A stretch of DNA of 50,006 nt, from positions 1-50,006 of the forward strand of contig CAUDNR010003935.1 of the NCBI GenBank assembly GCA_958430865.1, written 5' to 3'. The number at the start of each line of letters is the position of its first letter. The first letter of the stretch is position 1. This DNA comes from Entrophospora sp. SA101 (lineage: Eukaryota; Glomeromycota; Glomeromycetes; Entrophosporales; Entrophosporaceae). The position numbers and the translations under genes were made by a program. Below the pieces are notes generated by a model, which made no database searches, had not been told where the DNA came from, and saw nothing but the letters and a program-made list of their open reading frames with translations. This document shows, piece after piece, positions 10,831 through 22,564 of the stretch.

Positions 10831-11750
10831 AAATATTTTTTAGATGTTAAATTAAATTTTTTAATTTTTAAAATGAATTACTTTGAACTGGGTTGGGCTC
10901 TTCGTGAAAAACAAAAATTTTTAGAAAGCATGGTGGAAGTAACCGCATGTCTGAGCAAGTAAAACAACTTCCAAGAGTCTATTTTTTGTCAGGAAATGTA
11001 GTAAGAAATGCTCAGATCTAAAACAAAGAGTAGAAGCAGGTGAGTCGGATGCAAATGAGTAACACGTTTTAGTAGAAAACATAAAAAAGAATCAGCTGAG
11101 AAAGATTTTGACGAACCATTATTTTGTATTATGTTGATTTTCATATGCATAATCCCCAATCAAGATTGAAATAGTGCAAAAACGGCTTGAACAAAAAAAA
11201 TTTTTTTTTTGATAAACAGAAAATGCAAGTGAAAACATCATGTTACAATAAGAACGTAAAGCGGAACTGGATGATTTTTACCATTACTATTATATATAAA
11301 ACGAATAAAACGAATTAACATTAATATTAATATTAATATTAAGTTGTACGAATAAAAATTACGAATAGAACTCTAGACTAATACTAAATAATCAATTAAA
11401 ATATAGTCACTATTTATTCAAAAAAAATTTATATTATACTGGTAGTTAGTATTAGTTAACTAAAATAGTTGATTCTCAACCTCTAGGTTAAACTATGGCG
11501 AAACTATATTAAAATCTTACTAACAGCTATACCAAAAGTCAGCTACAGTTTCGGCGTTTCGGTATTCAGAACGATTTGCTAAAACTATTTCGGCAGTTTC
11601 GCATACGCCATTCTGCCGAAACCCCTTAGTTAGTTTCGGCAAGCAACCTTAGTAGTAATAAATTATTTTATCACTGTGTTTAAAATGTAAATATGACTGA
11701 CTTTTTTTCTATTATTAATAATATTCACAAATACATCAGGAAATTAATTT

Positions 11751-11828
11751 AGCGTAAACTTGCATAAATCTTACGATGCCGACGTAATATTGTGTAAATC
11801 TTACAGTGCCGACGTAAGTTTTACACTT
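11751..11828. repeat. Paired 23-bp direct repeat inside an inverted repeat
   Basis: taaatcttacgatgccgacgtaa-type units at 11765-11787 and 11795-11817 differ by two bases and are 30 bp apart. They are bracketed by agcgtaaact and aagttttacact, which are imperfect inverted repeats. The layout resembles a very small MITE or an array of protein-binding sites. Confidence 0.6.
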
Positions 11829-12915
11829 TTTTATTATTAAACTTACAATTGACACGTGTAAAATTTTTTTATATTTTCCGGATGTAGCTTGTAATTAATA
11901 ATACTGAAATAATTACAATAATAAATTAACATCTGTAATTGCAAATATTATTGCTAGTTATAGTGACTATTTTGACAACCGTAACGATAATCGATATATC
12001 AGCTGATTTGACCTTTTTTCGAATTTTATATCTTATTGTGTCTCGACGTTAAACACGAGTATTTTTAATGTGTAAAAAAATTTATTTTGCACCGCAAAAA
12101 AACTAATTTTACTATTCAAACCAATGGCCCCACCTCAAAACCAAGGGGTTTTTGCTAGTACTGTATAAATAAAGTATTCATAATTTTATGATAATACCGT
12201 ACTGAATTTTGGGGTTCAAACAAAATCAGCGCATATGAATTTTAACAATGATAATAATGACAAAACATTTGATATCTTTGCATAAAAATTGATTCAGATG
12301 CCACTACAACCAATTATCCAAGTAGAAAAATAGTAAAGAACAAAACATTGTTATGAATAATTAAATAAGCAAGTTCCTGAGACTAATCATACATGTATTA
12401 ATGAAATCATTTCATAGTAAATTGAGGACCTGGATCCCAATTGTTGTCAACCAATTCATTTTATATATGACTAAGCATGTTAGCCAAAATTGCCTCTCTT
12501 AATATTAATAAATGATCCTGAAATGCTGAATAATTTTATTAGTTGCCGAAATTATATCTGAAATTATTTGAATGCTTTAACTCAATGGCCAAAATTCTGG
12601 GTAGCTTTTTCATGTCTATTGTTATAATTATTGTAAATCTGAAATTGCTTGCTGAAATTGATTTTTTCAAAACCATCCTTAATCATGACATTCATTTTGA
12701 CATTTAATATTAGTAATATTAATATTGGTCATTCTTTATTAATCATATTTATTATATTTTATTGGACAAAATCATGTAAAAAGTCATGTTATTTGTAATA
12801 CTTCAAGAAGAAGTACACTTGAAATTTCCTTTAATCTTTAATCTTTTAATAATATATATTTGATAATAAAACTCTGACTGTAATTAATTGATAAAGCTGG
12901 TGTGATTGATTCATA

Positions 12916-13008
12916 ATAAAATGAATAATTCAAAATAAAACGAGTAGTTCAAAATAAAACGAGTAATTCAAAATAAAACGAATAATTCGAATAAAACGAA
13001 TAATTTGA
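12916..13008. repeat. Tandem repeat, five 18-19-bp units
   Basis: Units ataaaacgagtagttcaaa and variants occur at 12916-12934, 12935-12953, 12954-12972, 12973-12990 and 12991-13008. Related single copies (aaacgaataaaacgaatta and its complement) occur near 11295 and 10180, so the unit is dispersed locally. Confidence 0.85.
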
Positions 13009-13769
13009 ATAAGAATTTGTATCACGAATTTATGGATAGAAACTCTAGCAGAAACGAGGTGAACTTTGAATTTTATTTATGATTGTTGTGAGATATGATC
13101 ATTACTAAAATACTTTCTTTCAAAAAATTACGAAATTTATAAAGTGTTGCAATACTGAAACATGTCATCATTCTAGTTATTATTAAAAGAATGATGGTAA
13201 TGGTTGTGATCATTGTAACTCACTGCCATTCTAATTTTAATTAATGATTGTATATTTATTGGAGTGGATAATGGAGAAGCTATCAATAATTATAATTTGA
13301 GAACTAAAAAGGTATTGATTCAATTATAAATACGTGTTTGCAACCTTGAGATATCTATCTTGCAGTAATGATATTAATTATTTTCGGGCTTTTTTTTTAA
13401 TAGATTAAAGCAGATCCTACACCCAATATTAAAAAAAATAGGGTAATTAATTTACATTAGTTTAAAATTCTTTGTATTTGTGTGTGTTCTTTAGAACATC
13501 ATCATCACCGTTGAAATCTACGTGAATTTGCAATTCACACATGTGAAATTCAAATTAGCCAATCAAAACTTCATATCCAAACACCCCACCCCAAAATTTT
13601 AATTATAAATTTCGATTTTCACATTGTTTCAATTTCACATACAACATATATAAATTTTTTTTATTAGGTTATGATTTGAATCACAAAAAGTGCTTTTTAT
13701 GGTAGTGTCTTTATCTGGGGTAAATCACAGATTTAATCCTTTTAAATCAGTCAGCTCACACTAAATTTG

Positions 13770-14830
13770 GAATTTTTATGTTCAGAAGCATATCTCAAGT
13801 TATGTTTTCTAATGGAGTCGAAGCTGATGGGTTAACAGATGAACAATTTAAAGGTAGGTCGGCTCAAAGATTATATTAATGATTGATTGCAAAAATCTAT
13901 AATTTTTAACTAAAAATTTTATTCAAAATAGGCTTCCTGAGGCAAATATCATAAATATTAGTGAAGAAAAATGTCATATTATAGATCAAGAATTGTTTAA
14001 TAAGTTGAAAAAACGAATTCCTTTCAAACAATTAATATAAACAGAATAAAAGATTGAATTAAATGTAACCTTGGAGTAAGCAAAACTTATTATTATTATT
14101 TTTTTAATTAGTTCATATGACTTTACCGTCTTCCTTCTTTTTTAGAGAAAAATAAATGACACCTTAATAAAATAAAATAAACAAATTTATTCAATGGGTT
14201 TGATATTGAAAGCTCTGGGTTAATAAAAGAAATAATCAAGATCAAATTGATGCAATTACAAGCAGGTTTTGGTGTTCAGTTAGATAAAGATATGGATGAA
14301 ATACCTACACCTCTACTGTGAAAATTATATTTCCCTGGTGTATTTATATCAAGTTGATAAGTCAAATGGAAATAACAAATGGAAATTATGTAAAATTTAT
14401 TAATCTAATTATTCTTATTTGAATAGGAATGAAAATGATATAGTGTCATTAAAATGGAAATGGGATATTATATGATTATAAAAAAACCGATAATATAATT
14501 TTTTTGTTTGAAAACATTGGACTACCTGATAAAACACAAAAACCAAAGTATCTATCAGACCTTTTAAAATGTTTTAGGAATTCAGTAGACTCTTTGTGTC
14601 ACACATTTTGGAGAAGCAAAGGAAATGTAGAAATAACATCTAAATATTGTGCATTGTCATATATAGTTTACACTAAGTTTTTTTTATTTTATTGCAATTA
14701 TGTTTCCGTTATTTTGGATTGCTGATTTATGAATTTATTCAAAATGCACATAGAAAAAGAAGGAAAACTATTCAGAGTCAGTTTGGGTGCTCCAGATACA
14801 TTTGTGGCTGAAAAAATAAATTATCCATTT
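13770..14830 (+). pseudogene. Unrecognised decayed or fragmentary gene
   Basis: Plus-strand coding-like pieces follow one another: 13772-13857 (…FRSISQVMFSNGVEADG…), 13930-14040 (…LPEANIINISEEKCH…), about 14193-14322, 14504-14725 (73 codons) and 14730-14832. AT-rich gaps separate them. The first two can be joined only with a poor donor, and stops interrupt later pieces. I recognise no domain. It could be a rapidly evolving multi-exon gene, but decay seems more likely. Confidence 0.3.
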
Positions 14831-15237
14831 TGAATTTGTAAAATTTTCATTGGTAATTTTTTTTACTTGGGCAAGTTTGTTGAATATCTATTTAAATTTC
14901 TTTATTTTGCAGACTATCCTTGAATCATATAAAAAAGTCATGTATTAAATTTTAAAATTTATATATTATTCTATATATTATATATATGATAAATTTGTTA
15001 ATGTTATAAAAAATGAAAATATTGATTTGAAAAGGTAAGGAATAAATAATACTGCAATTATGATTATTAAAATTACATTTATTTTTTTGTCAAAAATCAT
15101 TATTTTAATGTGTGCTTATTTGACATCCAAATTTCAAATGAAAAAAAAATTCCAAAGATAATTGTGAAAAGTTACATCATTACTTGAAATATTTAAAAAT
15201 AAATAATAAATAATTTAATATAATAACAAGATTTGGA

Positions 15238-16562
15238 TTATTGGGGTAATTCATCTGGTATGATTAATTCCATCTGTCTAGAATCTTCAAAAATAACTAA
15301 ATTAAATTGTTTAGAATCTACAAAATATTTATCACAAAGAGTGGAAATTAATAAATATTGTTAATTTTAAAAATTAAAAATAAAAATAACCAATGATTGA
15401 ATATTAATAATTACCATTATTATTACCAATAATTGTTACTTTATTGGAATTCACAGGTTGGGGAAGGTTTGTAAATTTTAATAATCTGCTAGTATAAACT
15501 GCATTTGGATGAATTACTGGAGTAATTGTTGAAGGATCAAATTTGATTTCATCCATTTTCTCAAACTCTTTTATAATTGATTCATCTGATTTAGCATAAC
15601 TCCAAAACCTAAAAATCTCATAAATTTCTTTGGCAGTTGGACGTTTATTTGGATTAGCATCCATGCATCTGAATGCTAGTTCAATGTATGACTTTGGAGT
15701 GTTGTTTGAAAATCCAGGTCTTGCACCTTCACATATTTTTATTGCAAGATCTATATCATGTGCCAAGTTATTAAATGGTTGTTGACCAGTTGATACTACA
15801 GACATCAGAATTCCAAAACTATATACATCTGATGCTTTTGTATATGGTTTCATTCTTAAAACTTCTGGTGCAATATATGGTAGTACTCCACATATATCAT
15901 TTTTGTTTGATGCAGATACTTGACTAGCTAGGCATGATAATCCCAAATCAGTAATATATGCTGATGTTCTTTCTTGAAGAATATTACCACTGTGAAGATC
16001 GCGATGAATAATTTCTTTTTCATGAATACCTTTTAAAGCTTCAATAATTAGTTGAAGAATACGAATTTTGTGCTTCCATTTTAAATTTTTAAAATTTTTA
16101 GTTAAATAATTTTGAAGGCTTCCATCTTCCATATAACTCATCACAAACATATATTCTTTTGTAATTGGATCTTGTGTTAATCCATAAACACAAATTATAT
16201 CAAATTCACCCTTAAGCTTCACATAATTTTTGAACTAAAATAACAAACAAAATATTTTAATTACAACAATAATAATCAATAATATTTAAAAATCTGAAAA
16301 TAAATAGAAAAATAAAATAATTTACTTCATTAAGAAATTCATCAGAAATATTTTGTGAATTATGTAATTTTTTTAATGCCACAGTCATGTCCATGCTCAT
16401 TCTTTCACTACCAGCTGCATACACATCACCATTTAACCAAGTAGCTTTGTATATAGTTGCAAACCCACCTTCACCCACCTTTTCAATATTTTTTAAATCA
16501 TTATAAGGAATCCATTGATGGTGATAACAATTATTATAATGACTGCTTGTTTTAAGTTGTGT
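15238..16562 (-). CDS. TKL-like protein kinase, 5' end unresolved
   Basis: Exons 16326-16562 (upper limit), 15415-16234 and 15238-15317 join in phase. Features in order are a glycine loop VGEGGFATIY, the lysine motif TVALKKL, catalytic HRDLHSGN, the activation segment ITDLGLS, APEVLRMKPYTKASDVYSFG, and a C-lobe with GARPGF and NKRPTAKE. The catalytic residues are present. The magnesium motif is DLG rather than DFG, which is common in this Rhizophagus kinase family. The frame runs into a stop at 16563-16565 with no ATG before the glycine loop, so an upstream exon is needed or the N-terminus is lost. The last exon adds a short acidic tail ending PDELPQ. Substrate unknown; probably a cytosolic Ser/Thr kinase in signalling. 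Confidence 0.85.
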
Positions 16563-16599
16563 TTAAAACTAATGATTCTCCAACTGACAAGGGCTAATT

Positions 16600-17322
16600 G
16601 ATCGAATTAACTATCCTAACCATGTTCACATTCGGCTGAGGAACTTGATCAAGATTTATTGGGCTTTCAGATTCCCCATTTCCTCTTATACCAGATAGAA
16701 ATCGAGATTTATCACGTACTCCCAATGTCTTGAGTGACTGATGGTCTTCTTGAAAGTTTACTTAATCCATACAAGCTCCGTTATATATATGTATCCAAGC
16801 TTACATCGACAGCAATCAATATACTGATTGTGAAAATTTTCGTGCCTTTAGTTGAACGGAGACGCGCTACTCTAAACGATGTTCAAGCTTTTCCAACTTA
16901 CTGACCAGGGGGTGAAAGGCAATCAGATGTTTCTATTAATTTGGCGAAGCACTAAGGAACGGTTTTGTTGAGATACAATCCAAAATAATACTAAAATTGA
17001 CACTCATAAAATTTAGAAAAAATGACTCAAAAAATAATCCATTGATATGAAAAATTGGAATAAACATTGTTAAACATAATTTTGAATCTTTTAATTTAAA
17101 TCATTAAATATAGAATTTTCAACTTGAAGATATTTGGAAATGCCATTGAAATAGACATTGATTGCTTATGAGAAAAAGATAAGAATTTCTTGACAAAAAA
17201 GTCATTAAATTAAAGTTTTGAATTAATAGAGAAACATTAATGTACAATCATGGAAATTAATTAAATTTATTAATAATTAAAATAAAAAAAAATTTACAAT
17301 TAAGAGTAATATAGACGATTAA
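16600..17322. other. Intergenic, with a coding-like stretch on the minus strand
   Basis: Between the kinase and the CM1 protein. On the minus strand about 16618-16755 is open for some 45 codons (…LKTLGVRDKSRFLSG…) and has higher GC than its surroundings. With one stop read through, coding character extends to about 16890. No family recognised. The remainder shows nothing. Confidence 0.35.
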
Positions 17323-20240
17323 TTATTTATTGCCTTTCCCAATGTTGTTGGTTGGTGATGTTAATCGTGGAATTGTTGTAGATGATGTAGTACCGGATCC
17401 GTTAATATTAGCGATATTACTGTTATTAGTACCCTTATCACTTATTGGCAACCGGGACCCACCACTAGGCTTTGCAATGTTTGACCCTCCCAACAGTGAA
17501 GTTTTTTTACTCAAAGATGATATTGTAGGTATAGCTGATTTTGAAGCAGCTGGGGTATTTGTTGATTTTGGTTTTTTTATTAAAGAGAAACCATTACCCG
17601 ATCCTGCTGGTTTCCACGGTGGATTGATAAATTGTGGTGGCTGATAACCCTGTCGACGATTACTATCTCCATCTAACATAAGAGCAGTTTGCATCTCTTC
17701 TGTTAATTGACGAACTATAGCATTCTCCATCAAATCTTTTCTTTGATTTATCAACTTTTAAAATAAAAATTTATTTTTAAAAAGTTTCAATATTAATTAT
17801 TACTTAATACTTTTTATAATAGATGAATATAAATATAAAGTACCTGTAATCCACTGAGAGCTTTATTAATCATAACATCACGTTTTCCAATCTGATCATG
17901 CAAACGTTTTTGTTCCTCCACTATAGCATCAAACTAATAATAATAATAGGGAGTGAATAATTAAAATTAAAAATTTTAATAAAACCATGACTTCAAACAA
18001 CCAAGCAAAGTATTATTAAATAAAATACCTGTTCTTCATATTTTTTAATTCTTTGTCGCTCACTTTCAATAGTTTTATTTTTTTCTTCCATTTGTTCTCT
18101 GAGTTGTTCGTTAAGCATTGCAAAAGTGCTCTCTGCTTTTGCTGCAATGGCTTTAGATTCATTGGTTGCCTTAAAAAAAATTTGAAATAATATTTAATAA
18201 TAATTCTGAAAATTTTTTTTTGAATGTATAAATGAAGAACACACCTCCATTGAAGCTTTTTGTATAGAGTTCAATTCTTGTAATTGGTTATTTCTACGAA
18301 TTTGAGCTTGTAATTGTGTTTCAATATCTCTGTATATAATTATAATTATCTATTATTAACTGATTGTTATATAATAATAATAATTTTAAATTTCCATGTG
18401 TAAACATACTTCAAAGTTTCATTTAATGAATCAATTCTCTCCTTTGAAGTTTGCGCTTCATTTTTGAATCGTTCTACGGATTGCATATCCTTGAACTCCA
18501 AATCTTTAAGTTTCATTTCCCATTTTCTTTCATCATCTTTGAATTTGGATTCAATGATTCTGATTTGCCGTTCGCCTTCCTTGAGCTTATTTTCAAGTTC
18601 ATTGGCATGTAATTTTACATTTCTTAATTCTTCAAGTTGTTGACGTAGACTTGACATTTGATCATTAAGTTCTTCGTTTGTACTCTGAATTAAATAATAA
18701 GAATAATATCAAGGATAAATATGTGCATTGACATTATATTGACATTGAGATTGATATTTCAAAGAAAAAAACCTTTGTTATTTCAAGTTCATTTTGGGCT
18801 TTCCTGGCTTGTTCTTTCCAATGTTCTTGATTGCTTGCAATCTTGTTGATAGCATTTTCAAGTTTAGCTATATGGCTTATTTTAAGGTCCATTTGATTTT
18901 TAAGGGATCTAGACAATGCATTCATAAGAATTGCGAATGAATTGAAGGTTTTCAATTATTAGGGTAAAATTGATGATAACAGATAAATATACTTACTCGT
19001 ATTGTTCTTGCCACCGTATAACAATTTCTTTAACACGACTATCAAAATTATTATAAGCGGCACTAATTGTTTTTAGTTTAGATAAAAGTTGCTCATGGAA
19101 AAGTTTAAAGTTGGTTGATGGTTTAGGATAATTCGACTTTAAAAAAATAACATTGTTAAATTAAATACATTTTCTGATAATAATGACGACGATGATGGTG
19201 ATGATTATAAGTTAACTAACTTGTTTATTACTTCCATCTGACATTAAAGCATCCAAATATTGATATGCTGTCATCAATAATGTATTACGTTCAATAATTT
19301 GATCCCGATGCTGGGTCTCATTGGAATAGGTAACCTGATAATAACAATAATGGTGATGATGATAATAAGTAATTAAATATATGATAATATTATCAATTAA
19401 TTGTATCGTATTTTAGGATTACTTTTTTCTCCTGTGATAAATTGTTTTCTAGATTTGCTACTTGGGATCTTAATTCATCGATAGTAGAATCTTTATCACG
19501 AGTATCCTATACCATATAATATATAGTTATTTGAAATAGAAGAACAAATAGATTTTTATTATTATTATTAATTTTCCAACTTGTATGATAAAAGTCGCAC
19601 ACACATATTATATATACCATTTGAAGATTTCTAAATTGTTCTTCGGCTTTTATTCGGGCATTTTCACTTGATAAAAATTTTTCGTTCAACTTATTCTTCA
19701 TATTGTTCTATTTTGCATAATTATAATAATAACAACATATGATAGTCAGTAAATCACGTTCATCCATTCATATACACATGTATGTATATATGTACCAAAT
19801 GTTTAACTTCATTTTCATATTCGATAATAGTATTTTTCTTATTTTCCAATTCATCACCAAGATTTTCCAATTGAGTACTTAATTGTTCTGATTCTTGACG
19901 TGCTATATCCAATTCCTAAAAACATAATAATCAATTATAAAATCATTATAAAGAAATAGATCAATTTATTATTTAAAAAAAAAAAGAAAAAAAAGAGAAA
20001 AACATACAGATCGGAGCCGTTCTTGTTCCTTCAAATAACGTTCAGTTGTATCTTTTGTTCGACTACTTTGTTTGTTAAGCTGCTGCCTAACAAATTGTAA
20101 ATCGGCATCACGTTCTTCTATATTCATATTAAGATCTAAAATTTGCTGTTGTGCTACTGTTAATTTCTATGGAAGGTTTAAATTGAATAAAAGAAAAATA
20201 TAAAGACATCAAAGTCAATTATAAAATATTAAAGCTTCAC

Positions 20241-20277
<37 letters not shown>

Positions 20278-21838
20278 ATAATAAATAAATGCAAATTGAA
20301 CCTCATTCAATTCATTAATCTTTTGCTCTTCTTGTTTCTCGATTTCTTTCTTTTCTTTACGTAATTTTTCCAACTCTTTTTCATGATTTTCTTTTTCATT
20401 ATTTTTTTCAACAATCAATTCATTTTCTCGTGATTCAGCTATATTGCGATGCTCAATTTCATAATCCAAACTTTGCTTCAATTCTTCTATTTGAGCTGTA
20501 TAATTTTCTATTTCTTGACGTAAAAGATTTATTTGTTTACTAGTTGACTCTTTGGTTGAAGTCAGCTCAGTAATTTTAGCTTTATTTGATGAAAGTTTCT
20601 GCAAATCCAAATCAATAGCATTTCAGAAATCATTAAAAATATAATAGTCATCAGGAGAATAAAAAATAAACTTTTCTCACTTTTTTTAAATCAGAAATAA
20701 CTTCTTCTTGTAATTTTTGTTCAGATTCTGCATCCTTAGATTTAGATTCCAATTGATTTTGTAAATCAACAATCTCCTCGTCCTTTTTTATGATTGATGA
20801 TTCTAAATTGCTAATTTGAAATTTCGACTATAATATATTTTATTTATATATTTTAAAAAAAAAAAAAATTTAAAAATTATAAATTATTACAATCATAGAA
20901 TCAAACCTTATCAAAAGATTCTCGTAATTCTTGTAATTCTTTGGATTTATTTTCCAATTCATATAGATTCTATTTAAAACAAATATGCATTAATTATATT
21001 TTGATAACAACGGCGCGATAGATAATAATAATCTATTAATACCTTTTCAAGTAATTGATGTAATTCTGCTATTTCATGTTTATTATCTTCCAGTTGAGAT
21101 GTCAATTCATCTATTATTTCTTTATGATGTATATCTTGAGTATGATTACCATGATGTATTAAATCAAGTTCTTGTAATACTTGTTCATGTTCCGTATGTA
21201 ACATTTCAAGCTCCTTTGTAATATGTAAACATATAAATATATTAGACATTAATATTATCTACATCAAAAAAGAAATATATTAAAGATATTTTTGGGAGAT
21301 TTGATATTACATCTCTTAGAATAGCATTTTCTTTCTCTATTCTCATCATTTCTTCAGCAATATCTTGGACAGTATTTGAATGTATCATATTGCCATCTTC
21401 CAATTCAATTGCCAATTGTTCCACCTCTGTACCTTTTTCATGAAGTTGTAATGTTAGTTCCGCAACTTTATCTCTCAAGTTTCCCAGACTCTATTGATTT
21501 ATTATATATATTAATTAACTTTTTAATTAAAAGAACAAAAATTTCCAGAGTTATTATTTATTTATCTTTTCTCGCACTCACATCTTCATATTGTTCACTA
21601 AAATCACCATTTAAAGGAATGTCACCATGTGGTGATGCTGTATTTATAGAGAGACTTTTTATTGATTCCAATTCATTTGATAAATTTTCATTTTCCTTTT
21701 CTTTTGCATAAAGTTGTGTTTTAAGAATTGAAATTTGCTATATAATAAAAATTATATTTGATTGCATACTTTCTTAATAGACTTGTAAAATTCACACATA
21801 TAAATATATAATATATCTATGATGATGGTGATGATGAT

Positions 21839-21877
<39 letters not shown>

Positions 21878-22564
21878 TTATATTTTACACATACCCCTTT
21901 TAATTCTTGTATAAATATAGCTTGTTTTTCAGCTTTATCCGTAGATTCTTTAAGTCTTATTATTGTAATGTCACGATCATCATCCAAAATATCATCATTG
22001 TGTTGTGAACCATCAGAATTTTGTTCCATTATGTGATTATTTTGATCAACTAATTGTTTCCTGAGTGCTTCAACTTCCTTTTCTGATTCCGAATATAATT
22101 TTTTATAACGTGAAAATTCTAATTTTAATTCATGATTTTGAAGTTTGATCTCTAAATTCTATGGAAAAATTATTCATTAAAAATGATAAAAAATAATATT
22201 TCAAACATATATATATGTGTTGAATCAAACGATGATGATGATAATATTTGCCCAACCTCTTTTAACGCATTTTCCATTTCCTCAGGTGCCATGTTATTTT
22301 TATTTTGTCTTTCCTCCAAATAATATATTTTCATTTTTAAACCAAAGTTTTCTTTTTTAATCTCATCAATCACCTGAAGAAATAAAGAAAGAAATAAAAA
22401 TTTTGTGCATAAACGAATTGTGATTTATTCAGAGTAAACACATTATCAAGAACAACAGCGAAACAAGAGAGATTTGGTAGAATGTTTCTTACCCTTTCTT
22501 GTTCTTTTAAAGTCATTTGAGTAGTTCTTGAAGGTGCGCCGGAACTCCGTCTTGGGTTATTCAT
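17323..22564 (-). CDS. CM1 (Cnn_1N) coiled-coil protein, microtubule-organising centre, 1110 aa, 21 exons
   Basis: Exons: 22493-22564, 22257-22373, 21895-22158, 21582-21737, 21311-21490, 21043-21213, 20907-20969, 20681-20827, 20302-20598, 20008-20166, 19796-19915, 19618-19707, 19423-19506, 19221-19334, 18997-19136, 18773-18908, 18410-18684, 18245-18329, 18029-18169, 17844-17933, 17323-17754. All joins keep phase. Residues 17-47 hold the centrosomin motif (KEQERVIDEIKKENFGLKMK, then IYYLEER). This recruits gamma-tubulin complexes in Mto1, Pcp1/Spc110 and CDK5RAP2. Nearly all the rest, to about residue 990, is predicted coiled coil rich in E, K, L and Q. The tail (about 1005-1110) is basic and rich in Ser, Pro and Gly, with SAIP, SRLP and TTIP motifs. 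The likely role is nucleating or anchoring microtubules at spindle pole bodies or other organising centres. Which paralogue it is cannot be decided here. Confidence 0.88.
20239..20273. repeat. (TA)n microsatellite in an intron
   Basis: A (ta)n run in the intron between exons 9 and 10 of the CM1-protein gene. Confidence 0.85.
21818..21876. repeat. GATGAT/GATGAC array in an intron
   Basis: Hexanucleotide array (gatgat then gatgac repeats) filling much of the intron between exons 3 and 4 of the CM1-protein gene. Read in frame it would give a serine run, but the exon ends before it. Confidence 0.85.

Larger units (their letters stand above)
10850..13700. other. Gene-free repeat-rich region
   Basis: Nearly 3 kb without a supportable gene. 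Plus-strand coding-like scraps at about 10870-11140 have many stops and look transposase-derived. A cluster of ttcggc motifs at 11550-11640, the paired repeat at 11765-11817 and the 19-bp tandem array at 12916-13008 are described separately. Other AT-rich sequence shows nothing. Confidence 0.45.

Noticed and set aside
17330..17644. 104-codon plus-strand frame
   Set aside because: It is antisense to the last exon of the CM1 protein, which has better phase, composition and gene context.
21376..21711. 111-codon plus-strand frame
   Set aside because: It is antisense to exons 4-5 of the CM1 protein and crosses an intron.
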